Shown here piece after piece: positions 44,531 to 55,882 of a DNA stretch of 64,000 bases. The notes under the pieces were generated by a model. The model was not told the origin of the DNA. It saw only the letters and a list, made by a program, of their open reading frames with translations, and ran no database searches. The translations under genes were made by a program, and so were the position numbers. The DNA lies in assembly GCA_963082975.1 (NCBI GenBank), contig OY720344.1, positions 73,892,053 through 73,956,052 on the forward strand, written 5' to 3'. Numbering within the stretch: the first letter of the stretch is position 1; each line of letters opens with the position of its first letter. The DNA comes from Labia minor (lineage: Eukaryota > Arthropoda > Insecta > Dermaptera > Spongiphoridae).

Positions 44531-45729
44531 GGATAATTTACCAGAAGTAAATATTAAACTGTTAAAATTTTCTGTTTTTTAGAATCTTGGATTAACATTT
44601 TTCATTAATCCACTAAAAACTTTGATACATAATCTCAAAAAATGCTCTAATAGAGTATTTCTTAAACTGTGGTCCACCCCTCACGCACCAACTCTTAGCT
44701 CCCGGACTATAGAGAGGGAACGCAAAAAAATGTTATTCAAAATTTAAAGTTTATATTCACTTTTTTATTTAATTTAAGTTTTAATATTAACAAAAATTAT
44801 TTTCTATACCGTGATCTATATATATATATATATGTAAATTAATTATCTACTAATATTTTAATATCTTGATTACTATTTATATTAAATATATTTTAAAATA
44901 TATATATTTATTGTGGTTGTGTATTTTATACAAATTCATATTCTTTGATAAAAAAAATATAAAAAGAAGGGTTCAATTTAGGACGTATTGATCGCATTGT
45001 GAAAAGAAACTACAAAAAGAAATCAGAGTCACAAAACGGAAACCCTTCTCTATTACTCAAATACGTGTCCCCTTTCTTGTTAAATCTATGCCACAAAGAA
45101 TCCTTTGAAATTATAACATAAACCAAAATTTTTTTATTGGTGTGATCATTTCTACAATAATATCAAATATTTTATTTTTATTTTTGACATAATACTACAA
45201 AGATCACACATTGAAATGAATAATAATTATTATTAATATTATGGTGGTGTAATAAAGATGAAACGTTAACTTCTAAATAGTTTTTATTTTTGAATAAAAA
45301 TATTAAAAATATATTTATCATATAATATAATATAGTATGATAATGATGATTAAAATTTGTGTTTTATGAAACTGGCGCCGAAATGGACGCCAAAAAGTCG
45401 GGACTCAAATCTCACAAAAACACTTGAAAATAACTCGATAATAATTTTTCATAATAAAAATATTCACGATAGTCGGTTTGTAAAAGCAAAAATATAAATA
45501 AAAAAATAAATGAAAGTTTGTTTCGTTTAAAAAATTAATTTTATAATTTGTTTTTTATCATCCTTTAAATATTTTCTTTATCTATAGAACATAAATTTTA
45601 TTAATAAATATTTGTATAAATAATAGAAAACTTATTTAGACAATGATATACTTAGATTTTATTCATGTTAGTCCAAATCAATGAAACTTAAAATTTAAAA
45701 GATATTTTTATATTTATGTATTCATTTTT
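44531..45729. other. AT-rich stretch with two small transposon scraps
   Basis: 44655-44720 (CTTAAACTGTGGTCCACCCC) resembles a hAT-type terminus without partner. 45365-45440 (GGCGCCGAAATGG..., AATCTCACAAAAACACTTG) resembles the 3' end of the Penelope-like element at 35629-35695. Otherwise A/T only. Confidence 0.4.
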
Positions 45730-45846
45730 ACTATCTCGCAAGAGATAGTATTGTGATCCCCAAAATTTTCGAAGTTGAGATTTTGATGTTTTTATATGTT
45801 TTGAATGTTCCTGAATCATTTTCACTAAGGTTGAGAAAAATGTATG

Positions 45847-45879
<33 letters not shown>

Positions 45880-46332
45880 ACACAAGATTACGCAAAAACG
45901 GTTTCAGCTAGGATCATGAAATTTGGTATACGGGCATTATTCAAAATTCGTAGTTTTCTATCAACTTTTGAGAAATATAGCTCAACTGGAAGAGGGTCAT
46001 TACCTACAACGTTTTGGTTTTTTTCCTCTAAAGTGACCGTAAAAATAAAGATATATGTTTGAAATTTGAAAGTTTTTCAAATGATTAAAAATTGTATAAA
46101 ACTGCTATATATAGAATTTCAGCTTGATTGAATCGCTGAAAGTACCAGAATTAATTTTTTAACACTGCAAATCTCACGTGACGTGGTGCCATCAACAAAG
46201 AGCCAAACACACGCTATATTATGTATTAATTTTAATTTATAATTTATAATTAATTAAATTTAATTTAAATATAATATATTATGCAATTCAATCATATTCA
46301 AATTGCGAGATAGTCGAGTGGAGACACTCCAA
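45730..46332 (+). mobile_element. HINE-1 element, near full length
   Basis: ACTATCTCGCAAGAGATAGT at the 5' end, a TA/GT microsatellite (about 45846-45880), body, 3' segment GCGAGATAGT (46305-46314) and hairpin GAGTG-GAGA-CACTC (46316-46329). A small deletion removes part of the CGCGCCAGCACG block at about 46178. Confidence 0.78.
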
Positions 46333-47059
46333 CTAATTTTTTTTTTTTGTATTTATGAATTCTTAGATAAGTGTATCATTTTTTAAATTCATAAAATTAA
46401 TATATAATAAAACTATATGATAATAAAACAAAAGATCAATTCATTATTCTGTTAGCCTCCCTCTTATCATTAATTTGTATTCTATAACATTTTTTATTAT
46501 CAATAGTTTTATTGTTCATATTGTTCATAGTAACGTGATATGAATGAGAATGAAATATATCCCCTTGTTGGTTATGCAACCAATGTGCGTATATAAACAC
46601 TAGTCTTATTAAAAAAGTAGAGTTCGAATGTAGTAAATCCTCTAAATTTTAATGAAATATTTATTAATTTCAATTATTTTGCAATTTTTTTTTTAATTAA
46701 AAAAAAAGTTGAAAAAATTTATTAGGTTAAATAAAATGAAGGCTAGGATCAAATTTACATGGTATACACATGCATATTAAAATATCTATAATTAATATTA
46801 AAACAAATGAGTTATTTGAATTAAATTAATTTAATATTTAATCTACAAAAAAAAACTGAAAAAAATAATTACTTAAAAGTTTTATTGTAAGATTAGGGAA
46901 AGATAATGTAAATTAAATTTTTAATTAAACAACATTTCTGAAATTTCAAATTTATTGATATATTTTCCTTATGTGCATTTCAGATGTTATCTTATAATCA
47001 GATACTTTATTTTACTCAATGCCTTCTCTGATGTGTATTATATTTAAACATCTGTATCC
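46333..47059. other. AT-rich non-genic stretch
   Basis: No coding or repeat signal, apart from a short mixed patch 46555-46610 (CCTTGTTGGTTATGCAACCAA, a small inverted repeat GGTTGCATAACC-type). Confidence 0.38.
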
Positions 47060-47070
47060 ACTATTAAAAT

Positions 47071-47345
47071 TCTTCTTCTTAAGGTGCCGCCTCTCTTCGG
47101 AGTTTGGCCATCATCATGACAAGGATAGTCTTAGAAGCTGCTCAGCCATGATGATTTTACTTGCGGTGATTTCCCGTTGCCTTCCGCATGTATAAAACCA
47201 GAAACTCACAATTCCTGGAGCCGGAGGCAGCTGATTTTAATTGAATTTATTAGAAAAATTTGTTCTTAGTTGGAATCGAACGCCGACTTCTGGTGTAGCA
47301 AATCGCCACGCTACACTCTCGGCTAGTTGCCTGCTACTATTAATT
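47071..47345 (-). mobile_element. tRNA-derived SINE, family B, with perfect 11-bp target duplication
   Basis: A 275-bp element flanked by ACTATTAAAAT at 47060-47070 and 47346-47356. On the minus strand the head shows an A-box-like TAGCCGAGAGTGTAGCG and a B box GGCGTTCGATTCC at normal tRNA spacing. The body carries CTCCAGGAATTGTGAG and CATGATGATGGCCAAAC. The 3' end is an AAG repeat (TTCTTCTTCTT in + view). Head, body, simple-repeat tail and target duplication together define a SINE. Confidence 0.85.
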
Positions 47346-47489
47346 ACTATTAAAATAAGTGAGAAAAATAAAGCATCTGAGGTAACATCTAAAATGCGCA
47401 TAAATATTTCAATAAATTTAAAATTCAGTAAAGGTTTAATTAAACATTATTCCTATTATATTAGCATATATCGATTCGTTTTTTGAAAT

Positions 47490-47497
47490 TTTTCATT

Positions 47498-47530
<33 letters not shown>
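47490..47530. repeat. TA microsatellite
   Basis: About 15 TA units at 47500-47529, one of many TA runs in the window. Others of note: 9750-9771, 11650-11668, 35699-35737, 50917-50944 and 55836-55878. Confidence 0.9.
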
Positions 47531-47533
<3 letters not shown>

Positions 47534-47599
47534 TATGCTAAATACATTTTGAAAATAAAATCAATTAACAATCATTTAACAATGAAACAAATAGTAGTA

Positions 47600-48085
47600 C
47601 GATGAATAGTCTCGATAGATTTGACCAGTTTTGTTCGAATGCATTTACTTGAAGGGATTCGGGTGAAGTGAGGTCCCTAGTCAGCTGTTGTCCGACCTCA
47701 ATACGCCATACATTAGGTATGCATTGCACGGTATGTGACAAGTACCCTATCCACCAACTACCACGGGTTATTTATTCAAACCGACCCAAATGGCAAATGG
47801 GCTCCACGTCGTCATGCATTAACGATGCTTTCATTTCTGCTTGGTCCGCAAAATTTCCCCTCCATCAACGTATAAATAAGCGACAAGCGAAACTTATATG
47901 GAGAACGATCCTGAGTACTAATTATTCATGTTCTATAATTATATGAAAGAATATGTCCCTTTGGCCCAAAGCCAGGTTGATGAGAGAGCTCCATTTTTAA
48001 TGATCGATGACAGGCACTAATAAATCACGTGACATCGATTGCAATTAAATCAAGAGTCTCTAACATAAATGAAAAGACCTTTGGG
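47600..48085. other. Unidentified 480-bp island of normal composition
   Basis: Runs from about TAGTCTCGATAGATTTGACC to CTTTGGGCTGGAAAGC. An open + frame at 47668-47946 (MRSLVSCCPTSIRHTLGMHC...) has no known motif. CAACGTATAAATAAGCGACA at about 47867 looks like a TATA box in LTR-like context. It could be a solo LTR or other relic. No matching repeat elsewhere in the window. Confidence 0.35.
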
Positions 48086-49055
48086 CTGGAAAGCATGAAA
48101 TATGAAATTAAAACACAACTTGCTAATCTAAACAATTCTGTCAACGTGTTTAATAACAAAAATTGTTTCGGTAATTAATGACATTGGTTTAACTTTTAAT
48201 TTGAAAATTGACAACGAATTTTTTTTTTTTTATTTTTTTAATTTTTTTTTGTCAATAGATACCAGTAAATAACCAAATGAAATGTGATTTATAAAATAAT
48301 ATTTATGCTTTGATTTGTTTTTGTATTGAAATAAATAACGATTTGTAGGATTTACACGCTTTTTGCCTATTCAATCATCTTTTTAAAAACTGATAATAAT
48401 AATTAAAATAATTAAATCAATTTATATTTAAATTTTGATTTATCATTTAAAGAGTACCTACCTAATATTATTCTTCATTACAATAAATTTGCAATCATTT
48501 GCACCTTATAAAATATATTTAGGATAAACATAAATTTAAAAAAATGAAATTAACTTTTTTTATTTTTAAATGAAGATGATAAATTGTACTTCAAATTAGG
48601 CATCTAAAGTTTCCAATTCTGCTTAATGCTTTATACTTTTGTTATGACAGAAAAAAATGTTCTTGGAAAAGAAGAGATTGATGGAAAGATTCAATTTGTC
48701 TTTTGAGTAAATCAATAATTCAAATTTAATATAAAAAAAGCTTCACATTAATTCCATTTATGATAAGAAAAATATATAAATAAAACACAGTAGGAATTAT
48801 ATAAATCCTTTTCAAAATCAATAAAAATAATTGGTTCAAAAAATATTAAAATTTAATTAGTATCAATCAATGTTTCAACAAAAATGTTGAGTTTTTGTTT
48901 TATTTTGTTACTTTATATATATTAGCATCTTTATATCTTTATATATTTTTTTTCTTTATATATTTTAGCATCTCCTATGCAAAGACAGCACCTTAAGCAA
49001 GTGGCTAGAAGAGTTGCAAAATCAGTACAACGAATACTCTCAATCTTTTTCTTGA
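48086..49055. other. AT-rich non-genic stretch
   Basis: Long T-runs near 48218-48250, otherwise A/T with no feature seen. Confidence 0.38.
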
Positions 49056-49059
49056 TTTT

Positions 49060-49210
49060 TATTTATTAGGCCTTAACTACTTCTTATTTCAAATATCTTC
49101 CCAATTTTGATCTCGTAGACAGGGGTACAAGTGCAAAATTCCCTTACCAGGCTTGGGAAGACAACAGGACTGGAAGACACGCTTGCTATCCCCTCCCAGA
49201 CCACTCTGAA
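49060..49210 (-). mobile_element. SINE family A, partial
   Basis: In + view TTCCCAATTTTGATCTCGTA, GACAGGG and AAATTCCCTTACCAGGCTTG match the reversed body of the 36340 copy. The tRNA-like head is degraded. Confidence 0.55.
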
Positions 49211-50129
49211 CCTTATTATATACTAAATATAAATTCAAATCCTAAAATCACGTAGTTCATATTTTAATCTATTAAATTAGTATTGATAGGATTCTATTTT
49301 TTTTTAAATTTATTTTTAATGAAAAGTAAATTTTAATACAAAAAGAGAGATTTTGTCCAATTCTAGCTAAACACATTACTATAAATAAAATCAATTAATA
49401 AATAATTAATTAATCATTCATATAACAAATAATTTGAGATATAAAACACAATTTAAAAGAGAATGAAAGAGTGATGTTAAAAAGTATTCTTTTACAAACT
49501 TGATACGTATTTAAGTAAATGACATAAAAAAACTAAGTTAGTTTTTATTGAGACGGTTTAAGTTTCACAATGTTGAGAAGTGTAAGAAGAACTTTAACAA
49601 AAGTCACGTAGTTTCTTGTTTCAACACTTTAACCCCCGCCCACTATTCTGTCTTAACCAGCAGGTATGGAAATTATCAAGAAAACCGCTCTGGCACACCT
49701 ATACATCTATTATAATCTAATCATGAATGTATATTTGCTTAAATTTTGTTAAAACTTCTAATTACTCATTACTAATTACCTAAAGTTTGAACTGTTTTAT
49801 ATTAGTTACTACACACTTTCCTATTTGATTTCTTAATAATAATTATAATACAAATTTTGTGACATTTAGGAATATTTAATAATATTTTAAGTAATTCTAC
49901 ATTAAATTAATCTATCTATGTAACTATCTCCGGGGTTTTTAACGTTCTTGACTAACAATAAGTAGCTATATTCTCTACACTATCCTACATCACCTTTATC
50001 CAAGTTTCTACTAGTTTCATTCATTCATATCATTTAATTCTTAGTCTACTTTCTGCTTGTTTTTCGGATACTTTCAAACTTTCCACTACTCTTTTCTCAC
50101 CCATTCAAGTTAAACGTGGAAGATGTATA
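49211..50129. other. AT-rich non-genic stretch
   Basis: Mostly A/T. The patch 49540-49700 is mixed but shows no frame or boxes. Confidence 0.35.
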
Positions 50130-50480
50130 GACCCTATTCTGTATTATCTTCGCGGATCCATTATATTCTCAAGTGTATACTTATATTAAAGAATTTTAAT
50201 ATCAAATAACTATTTGGTATATGAATACTGGATTGGTATCTTAATTTAAATTCTTCACAAATATTAAATTAAGTGCTAAGAAATTTAATATTTCTACATT
50301 ATCAAATTTTACGTTATGTGCTTCAAGATTTTGTTTATTAACTCTATTCCTATCTGATATTAGATATTTTATCTTCAAACACTTATTTCGGACTTTTTTC
50401 AAGTGTTAATCTATTGTGGAGACTTCTAATATATTTCAATCGTCCGCGTACCATAATACTTGAGTTTATTTTTGTTAATT
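50130..50480 (-). pseudogene. Degraded RTE-like reverse transcriptase fragment
   Basis: Minus strand near 50430-50470 gives QVLWYADD followed by a stop, and further on KIKYLISDRNRVNKQNLEAH, then KFDNVEILNFLAL. This matches the order active-site YADD, K(T)KY, then the F.NVE.FKYLG-type segment of the related copies. Many stops, so assignment rests on order. Confidence 0.5.
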
Positions 50481-50913
50481 TTAATTTCGTTCGATTTTTC
50501 CTTGATATGTTTAATCATGTATTATCCAAAGCCCCTATGTGGGAAGTATAGATGCATGAGTAGAATTTAAAATATACATATTTCTCTGAACACCAAATTT
50601 GTATTGTTGAAATTTATAATAAATTTTGATTTTTATATTACAAAATTCATATACAAAGAAAAAGATATGTATCTCCAATTTTTACCAAATAAATATCGGA
50701 GAAGAAAGATTGGATGAATACTCCTGCCTTTATGATATTAACACATTAATAATTTATAGAATTTCATTCTAATCATTTGTTGTTTTACTATTCCGTCTTA
50801 ATGAAAGTGTAAAGACAATTTTTAATTGATATATCTTTCATTACTTGTAAAATAAATTTCTCAAAAAAATATAAAATCAAACTATAAACTGTTAATTATA
50901 ATATATGGTAATG

Positions 50914-50940
<27 letters not shown>

Positions 50941-50949
<9 letters not shown>

Positions 50950-51085
50950 ATTATTATCAGATTTATCGGGGATATAATCACGTATTTTTATGATATTGTT
51001 TTCTCGAAATTTCGGCACCCAAAATCCCGATATCGACTCTTTGTCACACAAACTAAAACCCAGAATCCCAAAAATATTCATTACA
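50941..51085. mobile_element. Inverted Penelope-like element end
   Basis: 50945-51008 is the reverse complement of about 35630-35695 (ATCAGATTTATC..., ATAATCACGTATTTTTATGA, TTTCGGCACCC). 51008-51080 is a direct match to about 35543-35608 (CAAAATCCC..., CAGAATCCCAAAAATATTC). So two parts of the same 3' region sit head to head. Inverted duplicated ends are known for Penelope-like insertions. Confidence 0.68.
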
Positions 51086-51114
51086 TATCAAACCATAAAT
51101 ATTACAATTAAATT

Positions 51115-51295
51115 ATCAATTAAATGTGCGATTGACCGCAGCAATCACATTTCTTCAAATGTTCTTATCCTGGACTAATTTCATCCCTCCCACTTCCATT
51201 GACTTCCAATTCCCTCCTTAGATAGTCAGCTCATCCTCCTTGGTCTACCAAGCAGTCGCTTCCCAATAGGTTTCCCTTAACTAGCATTTGCATTT
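51115..51295 (-). pseudogene. RTE-like non-LTR C-terminal remnant
   Basis: Minus strand: LVKGNLLGSDCLVDQGG, ADYLRRELEVNGSGRDEI and EHLKKCDCCGQ, paralleling LLVGRP..KR..GRPR..., the D.V.R..-type segment and the W.N.V.A end of the 57188 and 36666 copies. Confidence 0.5.
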
Positions 51296-51709
51296 AATAT
51301 AATATAATTTATAAATCAGAAATTTAAAAGAACTTAGTGAGTTTTGATCCCTCGACCTCATGATGGTATGAACTGGCTAATTGTATTTTTTTTAATTTTT
51401 CATAATACACATACTTATTAATCATATATTTAATTTTAATAAATACTAATCATATATTTAATTATCTAATAGTATTAATATTATTGATTGATTATTTTGA
51501 ACGATAAATTCAAGATATTTTTTTAAACATATCTAATTCTTTTGATTAATTGTTAAATATTTACGTTTATATTTATTAATCTTGAATAATTAACTTTTAA
51601 AAAATTATTTGTATATAAGTGCTGTAAAAACAAATTACAATACCTATACTTACTTTATTTATTTGAAATGATTTTCGAATAAGAAATTGAGAAAAATATT
51701 TTTCCCTTC

Positions 51710-52200
51710 ACACCAAAGGGATGAGAAGGCAAAGATGAGAGGCTGATGGCAATCTGATGGGGGGATATCCTCCGTCCAGGTGGCACCAGGTTAAGCAACA
51801 CCGGTTTCTGCCCATCCCCCATCCATGCCTCTTTCCCCCTTCCCCAGATCCGTCACCCACTTTTTCGGCCACGATTCTACTCAAACCCAGATAAAATTTG
51901 GAATACGTGGGTGGTTTGGAGCAATCAATAGGCGACTCGACCAATGAGCGGTGTTCGAGGGCGGAGTCGTGTCTCACTCCGCCCTCTCAGTGCTCCAAGT
52001 AGGTCACTGGAAGCGACCCTGGAGGCTCCGCACCCCCACCTCCCACTCCGGGTCCTCCAGCGTTGCTCCCGATGACCGATTCCTCTCGTGCAACCAATCA
52101 ATGGGGGAAAGGTCACGGGTGACGTTCTAGGATTGCAGTTAACCCCCACTCATACCTCCATCACCCTCCAGTTGGTTACCCATTCCCAAGGCTTTTTCTC
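51710..52200. other. GC-rich island, 490 bp, unidentified
   Basis: Abrupt G+C-rich block in AT-rich DNA, with many CpGs (GGCGACTCG, GAGGGCGGAGTCG, CACTCCGCCCTC), two CCAAT pentamers (CGACCAATGAGCGG at about 51938; GCAACCAATCAATGGG at about 52091) and C-runs. Overlapping minus frames (51708-51977, 51925-52149) resemble no known protein. It could be a CpG-rich promoter, a GC-rich SINE or other insertion. No matching copy elsewhere in the window. Confidence 0.4.
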
Positions 52201-52536
52201 GTTTTCTTTAACTCTATAGGGGTGATACTTTTTCATCTAATAAAACATTTCACGAAAAATATTTACTTTACTTTGAGTTCCTATTTTCTTATAATTATTG
52301 GGAAAATTCAAAGGAAGCATTCAATTAAAAAAAAATTAACTTCTTTAAACTAAATTTCTATTAATTTCACAAAAACATAAACGGAAATGATTTAATTAAA
52401 ATAAATTTTTAATCAGTCAAAAGTACGTTCGATAATAATAAGAATAATTAATTAAGGACTCTTTTAAAAAGACAATTATCACTAAATTACTAAATGTATT
52501 TTAACTCAAAAATTTCTCTTATTAAAAGAAAAAAAT

Positions 52537-53049
52537 CTGGAGTGTTCCACTCGACTATCTCGCAATTAGAATTGGATTAATTAACATGTATTATGTTTAA
52601 ATAAAATTTAATTAATTAAATTATAAATTAAAATTAAAAAATATATATTAAATCAGCGAGTGTTTGGCTCTTTGTGATCAAGCTGAAATTCTATATATAG
52701 CAGTTCTATCCAAATTTTAATCATGTGAAAAACTATTCATACATATATATTTATTTTTACGGTCAGTTTAGAGGAAAAAAAATGAAAACGTGGATGGTAA
52801 TGGTCCTCTTCCGAATGAGCTACATTTCTCAAAAATTGATAGAAATTTTGAATAATGCCCGCGTACCAAGTTTCATTATTCTAACTAAAATCGTTTTTTC
52901 GTAATCTTGTCTACAGACACACACACATACACAGACGTGTTTCTCAACCTTAGTTGAAAATGACTCAGGGACCTTCAAAACGTATAAAAACATCAAAATC
53001 TCGACATCGATAATTTTCGTGATCGCAATACTATCTCTAGCGAAATAGT
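52537..53049 (-). mobile_element. HINE-1 element, reverse, internally shortened
   Basis: In + view begins CTGGAGTGTTCCACTCGACT, i.e. the 3' hairpin with stem GAGTG/CACTC intact but a 3-nt loop, then ACTATCTCGC, body and microsatellite (about 52916-52933). It ends with GCGAAATAGT followed by an A-run. It lacks the CACGTGACGT block present in other copies. Confidence 0.76.
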
Positions 53050-53614
53050 AAAAAAAGAATACAAATCAAAATTGCATATAGTAATAGATTAGAAATAATA
53101 TTTTTATTTAATTTTTGTCAATATTTCATAGACGTAAATTAGATATGACATCATATAAGATTAATTCTACTATCAAAAGTACATTTTTTTATCAACGAAT
53201 AAAAAAACATACTTGAATAAATGAGATTACAATCTCTCCTAATAAATTCATAACAGAAAAACAATAATAAAGTATGTATAATTTTTTATTTTATTCATAA
53301 TAATATTTTTATTTTATTTTATTCTATTTATAATCTTTACTTATATAATAAGTATATTAATATGTTATTTTTATTTTTTATAATCCAACTATACTGTTTT
53401 AAAAAGATAAAGATTAACGATAATCATTTTTAAAATAAAAGAGAAAAAGTTAGAAAAATACCATTTCATAATTTATTTTTTCTAAATACCCAAAAATTAT
53501 AAAGAAAAACATGGGTACTACAATATAAATTCTTATCTCTTTCTTTTAAAATAATTTTTTAAGAAATGAGAATAATTTGTAATTTTATATAAGAATAATA
53601 TAATATAATAAATA
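53050..53614. other. AT-rich non-genic stretch
   Basis: No feature seen. Confidence 0.38.
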
Positions 53615-54344
53615 TTAGGTTGTCAAGGATGAAATTTGTAGCTAGTAATATGGCCAACCTTAATAGCTTATAACTTGGCATTGGCTGAATATTTTACCGT
53701 TATTTTTTTTCTGTCAATTTACACAGCTTGCTTGTTTGAAAGAATTATTATAATCCCTAAAAAGTGTAAAACGGTTTTTTTTTAAATCAATTTTGTTTAA
53801 AATGGAAAGGTTGGGTAAGTGGGTTCCACGCAGGTGTAATCCATTATGAGTTCATGAAACCTGGCTCATCGATTACAGCAGACATATACTGCAACCAACT
53901 GGACGAAATGATGCAAAAACTTAAAGAAAAACAGCCCAGATTGGTCAACAGATCGACACCTATCCTTTTGCATGATAACGCTAGACCACACACTGCACAA
54001 ATGACTGTGGCAAAGATACAGGAATTGGAGTAGGAACTTCTCCATCATCCACCATACTCACCAGACCAAGCCCCCACTGACTACCACTTCTTCCGAAATT
54101 TGGACAACTTCTTGATAGGAAAAAAGTTTAATTCCGATAATGCAGTTAAACTGGCCTTCCAGGAATTCATTGACTCCCGTTCACCAGGGTTTTATACTAA
54201 CGGCCTGAATAACCTCCCACTTAAATGGCAAAAGTGTGTAGACAATATGGGTGCATACTTCGATGATTAGAATAACTCATTATGTTTGTAAGTTATCAAT
54301 AAACTTTGTGTTTTTTTCTACAAATTTCATACTTGACGACCTAA
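53615..54344 (+). mobile_element. Mariner (Hsmar/Mos-type) deletion derivative, copy 2, complete ends
   Basis: A 730-bp element with 26-bp inverted ends (TTAGGTTGTCAAGGATGAAA left; TTAGGTCGTCAAGTATGAAA reading in from the right, two mismatches over 26), flanked by TA at 53613-53614 and 54345-54346. Coding remnant: MERLGKWVPR, the same deletion junction as copy 1 (about 53830), SSITADIYCNQLDEMMQKLK, LLHDNARPHTAQMTVAKIQE, TAG at 54031-54033, HHPPYSPDQAPTDYHFFRNL, and a C-terminus ending at TAG about 54270. The region that would carry the first catalytic Asp is deleted. Non-autonomous. Confidence 0.92.
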
Positions 54345-54681
54345 TATTATTATACCTATATATATATTGGTAAAATTGTTGATCAAAATAATTTTTATTT
54401 GCTTCTTATGAATTTCTTCTATTAGTTGATAGATGTCAATTATTGCCATAATTGCTTTGCATTTTTGACACAATCTGAAGTTTTTATCAATTATTAATTT
54501 TATAATCATTAAGGTCTCTCTAACATTGACAATTACTTTATTACTCGTTTGAAAGAATATCATAGTCTTATATTTTTCTGTAAAGATGTACGATTTTTTC
54601 TATACTTCTCTATTAATATGGATTATTAATTCCCTCTGCCCATGATAAAACATTTTCCACCATGATCACATTCAAATGAAT

Positions 54682-54884
54682 CAGCGATTCCCAAAGTGGT
54701 CTATATCGACCCCAGGGGTCTACTTCAACGAAAATAAATTTGGGGGTCCATAAAGTGGATCTCAACATACACTGATAGTGCTTATTTACTTACATTACTA
54801 TAAATATCAGGTAAGTAGGTGGTCTACCCAAAACCGAAAAACATGGCAAGGGGTCTACGACACAAAAAAGTTCGGAAACCTCTG
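54682..54884. mobile_element. hAT-like MITE
   Basis: Starts CAGCGATTCCCAAAGTGGTC and ends AAAAAGTTCGGAAACCTCTG, imperfect hAT-style inverted ends 203 bp apart. Interior GGTCTACTTCAACG/GGGTCTACGAC is related to other CCAAAGTGG-type hAT elements. Flanking octamers AAATGAAT and ATTTAAAT agree only partly. Confidence 0.6.
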
Positions 54885-55419
54885 ATTTAAATAGAAAACG
54901 TAAATTACTCAAATTAAATTTTGTAGGTATGTGTCTTAATTAAACTAATTAGTTAATAATCAGAAAATTTATTAGACTGTTGTTTCATTGGAATCATAAC
55001 GACTATCGATTTAATCTATTCTTTTGCAAGGACATTTCTTTTTACTTCTTAACTTGATGAAAATCAAATTCTTCTTATTGTTAAAGATTGGAACACAATA
55101 ATTTCGAAAATATTGCTTTGTTCAGATGCGAGATTCCTCATATGCCTTTCCACAGTTGCCTGTAACATTGCAGACAGAAAGGAAGTAACTTTTTTTTACT
55201 TTAATATTTTGAAAAAACATATTAATAATATTTTTTTCTGATACAGATGATCGCGAATTCAGATGCGGGGAACAACTGAGCATCTTGCACATTTGCCTGT
55301 GAAAAAAGTAAGTGATTTTTTTCTTTGTTTTTTTTTATTTAATTATGATTTCCTGAAGAAAATAATGGTTCTCGATGTTTTCTTCGATCCTAATATCACT
55401 CTGATAAGGAGTTCATCCA

Positions 55420-55615
55420 GACTACTTCATCCAAATTGGGAAGTTACTTGGAAATACGAAGTAGCGGATTCTGATCAAGAAAATTAAGATAAACCTTGGG
55501 AGATTACAACACCACTATCCCTCTTAAGAGCATTCATTTAATAAGCGGTGTCCTCTCATAGGGTATTCAAAAGTCAGAGTTTAGCTAAAATTCTTTTTAG
55601 AAAAAGAGTCACAGT
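55420..55615 (+). mobile_element. SINE family A, 3' portion
   Basis: CATCCAAATTGGGAAGTTAC, GTAGCGGATTCTGATCAAGA and, after a spacer, GGGTATTCAAAAGTCAGAG match the 20820 copy in order. The head is not recognisable. Confidence 0.58.
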
Positions 55616-55835
55616 TATCATAATACAACATAACTATTATCTTTTAACCCTCTCTGCAATATTATAATAAAATAAAACTTTATTATAATATATATATACT
55701 GCTTATAACCTTCACAGTGAATTGGAAAAGTTGAATTCTATATTGTCAACTGAGAAATATATGAATTTGCTTTAAAGTTCAAGTTTAAATTAAAATGTAA
55801 ATCTAAATATGAATATATAACATTATATATAACAT

Positions 55836-55882
<47 letters not shown>

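Noticed and set aside
45365..45440. Hammerhead-like motif (GGCGCCGAAATGGACGCC)
   Set aside because: GAAAC is not present and no CTGATGA-like box exists. Only a loose match to the Penelope-like 3' end remains.
43728..46062. Short frames at 43728-43928 and 45844-46062 encoding similar peptides (KIRSFL..FEKCSSTG / KIRSFLSTFEKYSSTG)
   Set aside because: The similarity comes from the shared HINE-1 sequence. Other copies carry stops or shifts, so there is no sign of a protein.
47280..47345. A tRNA gene on the minus strand
   Set aside because: The A and B boxes are present, but the anticodon loop is malformed, there is no acceptor pairing and it is the head of a SINE with target duplications.
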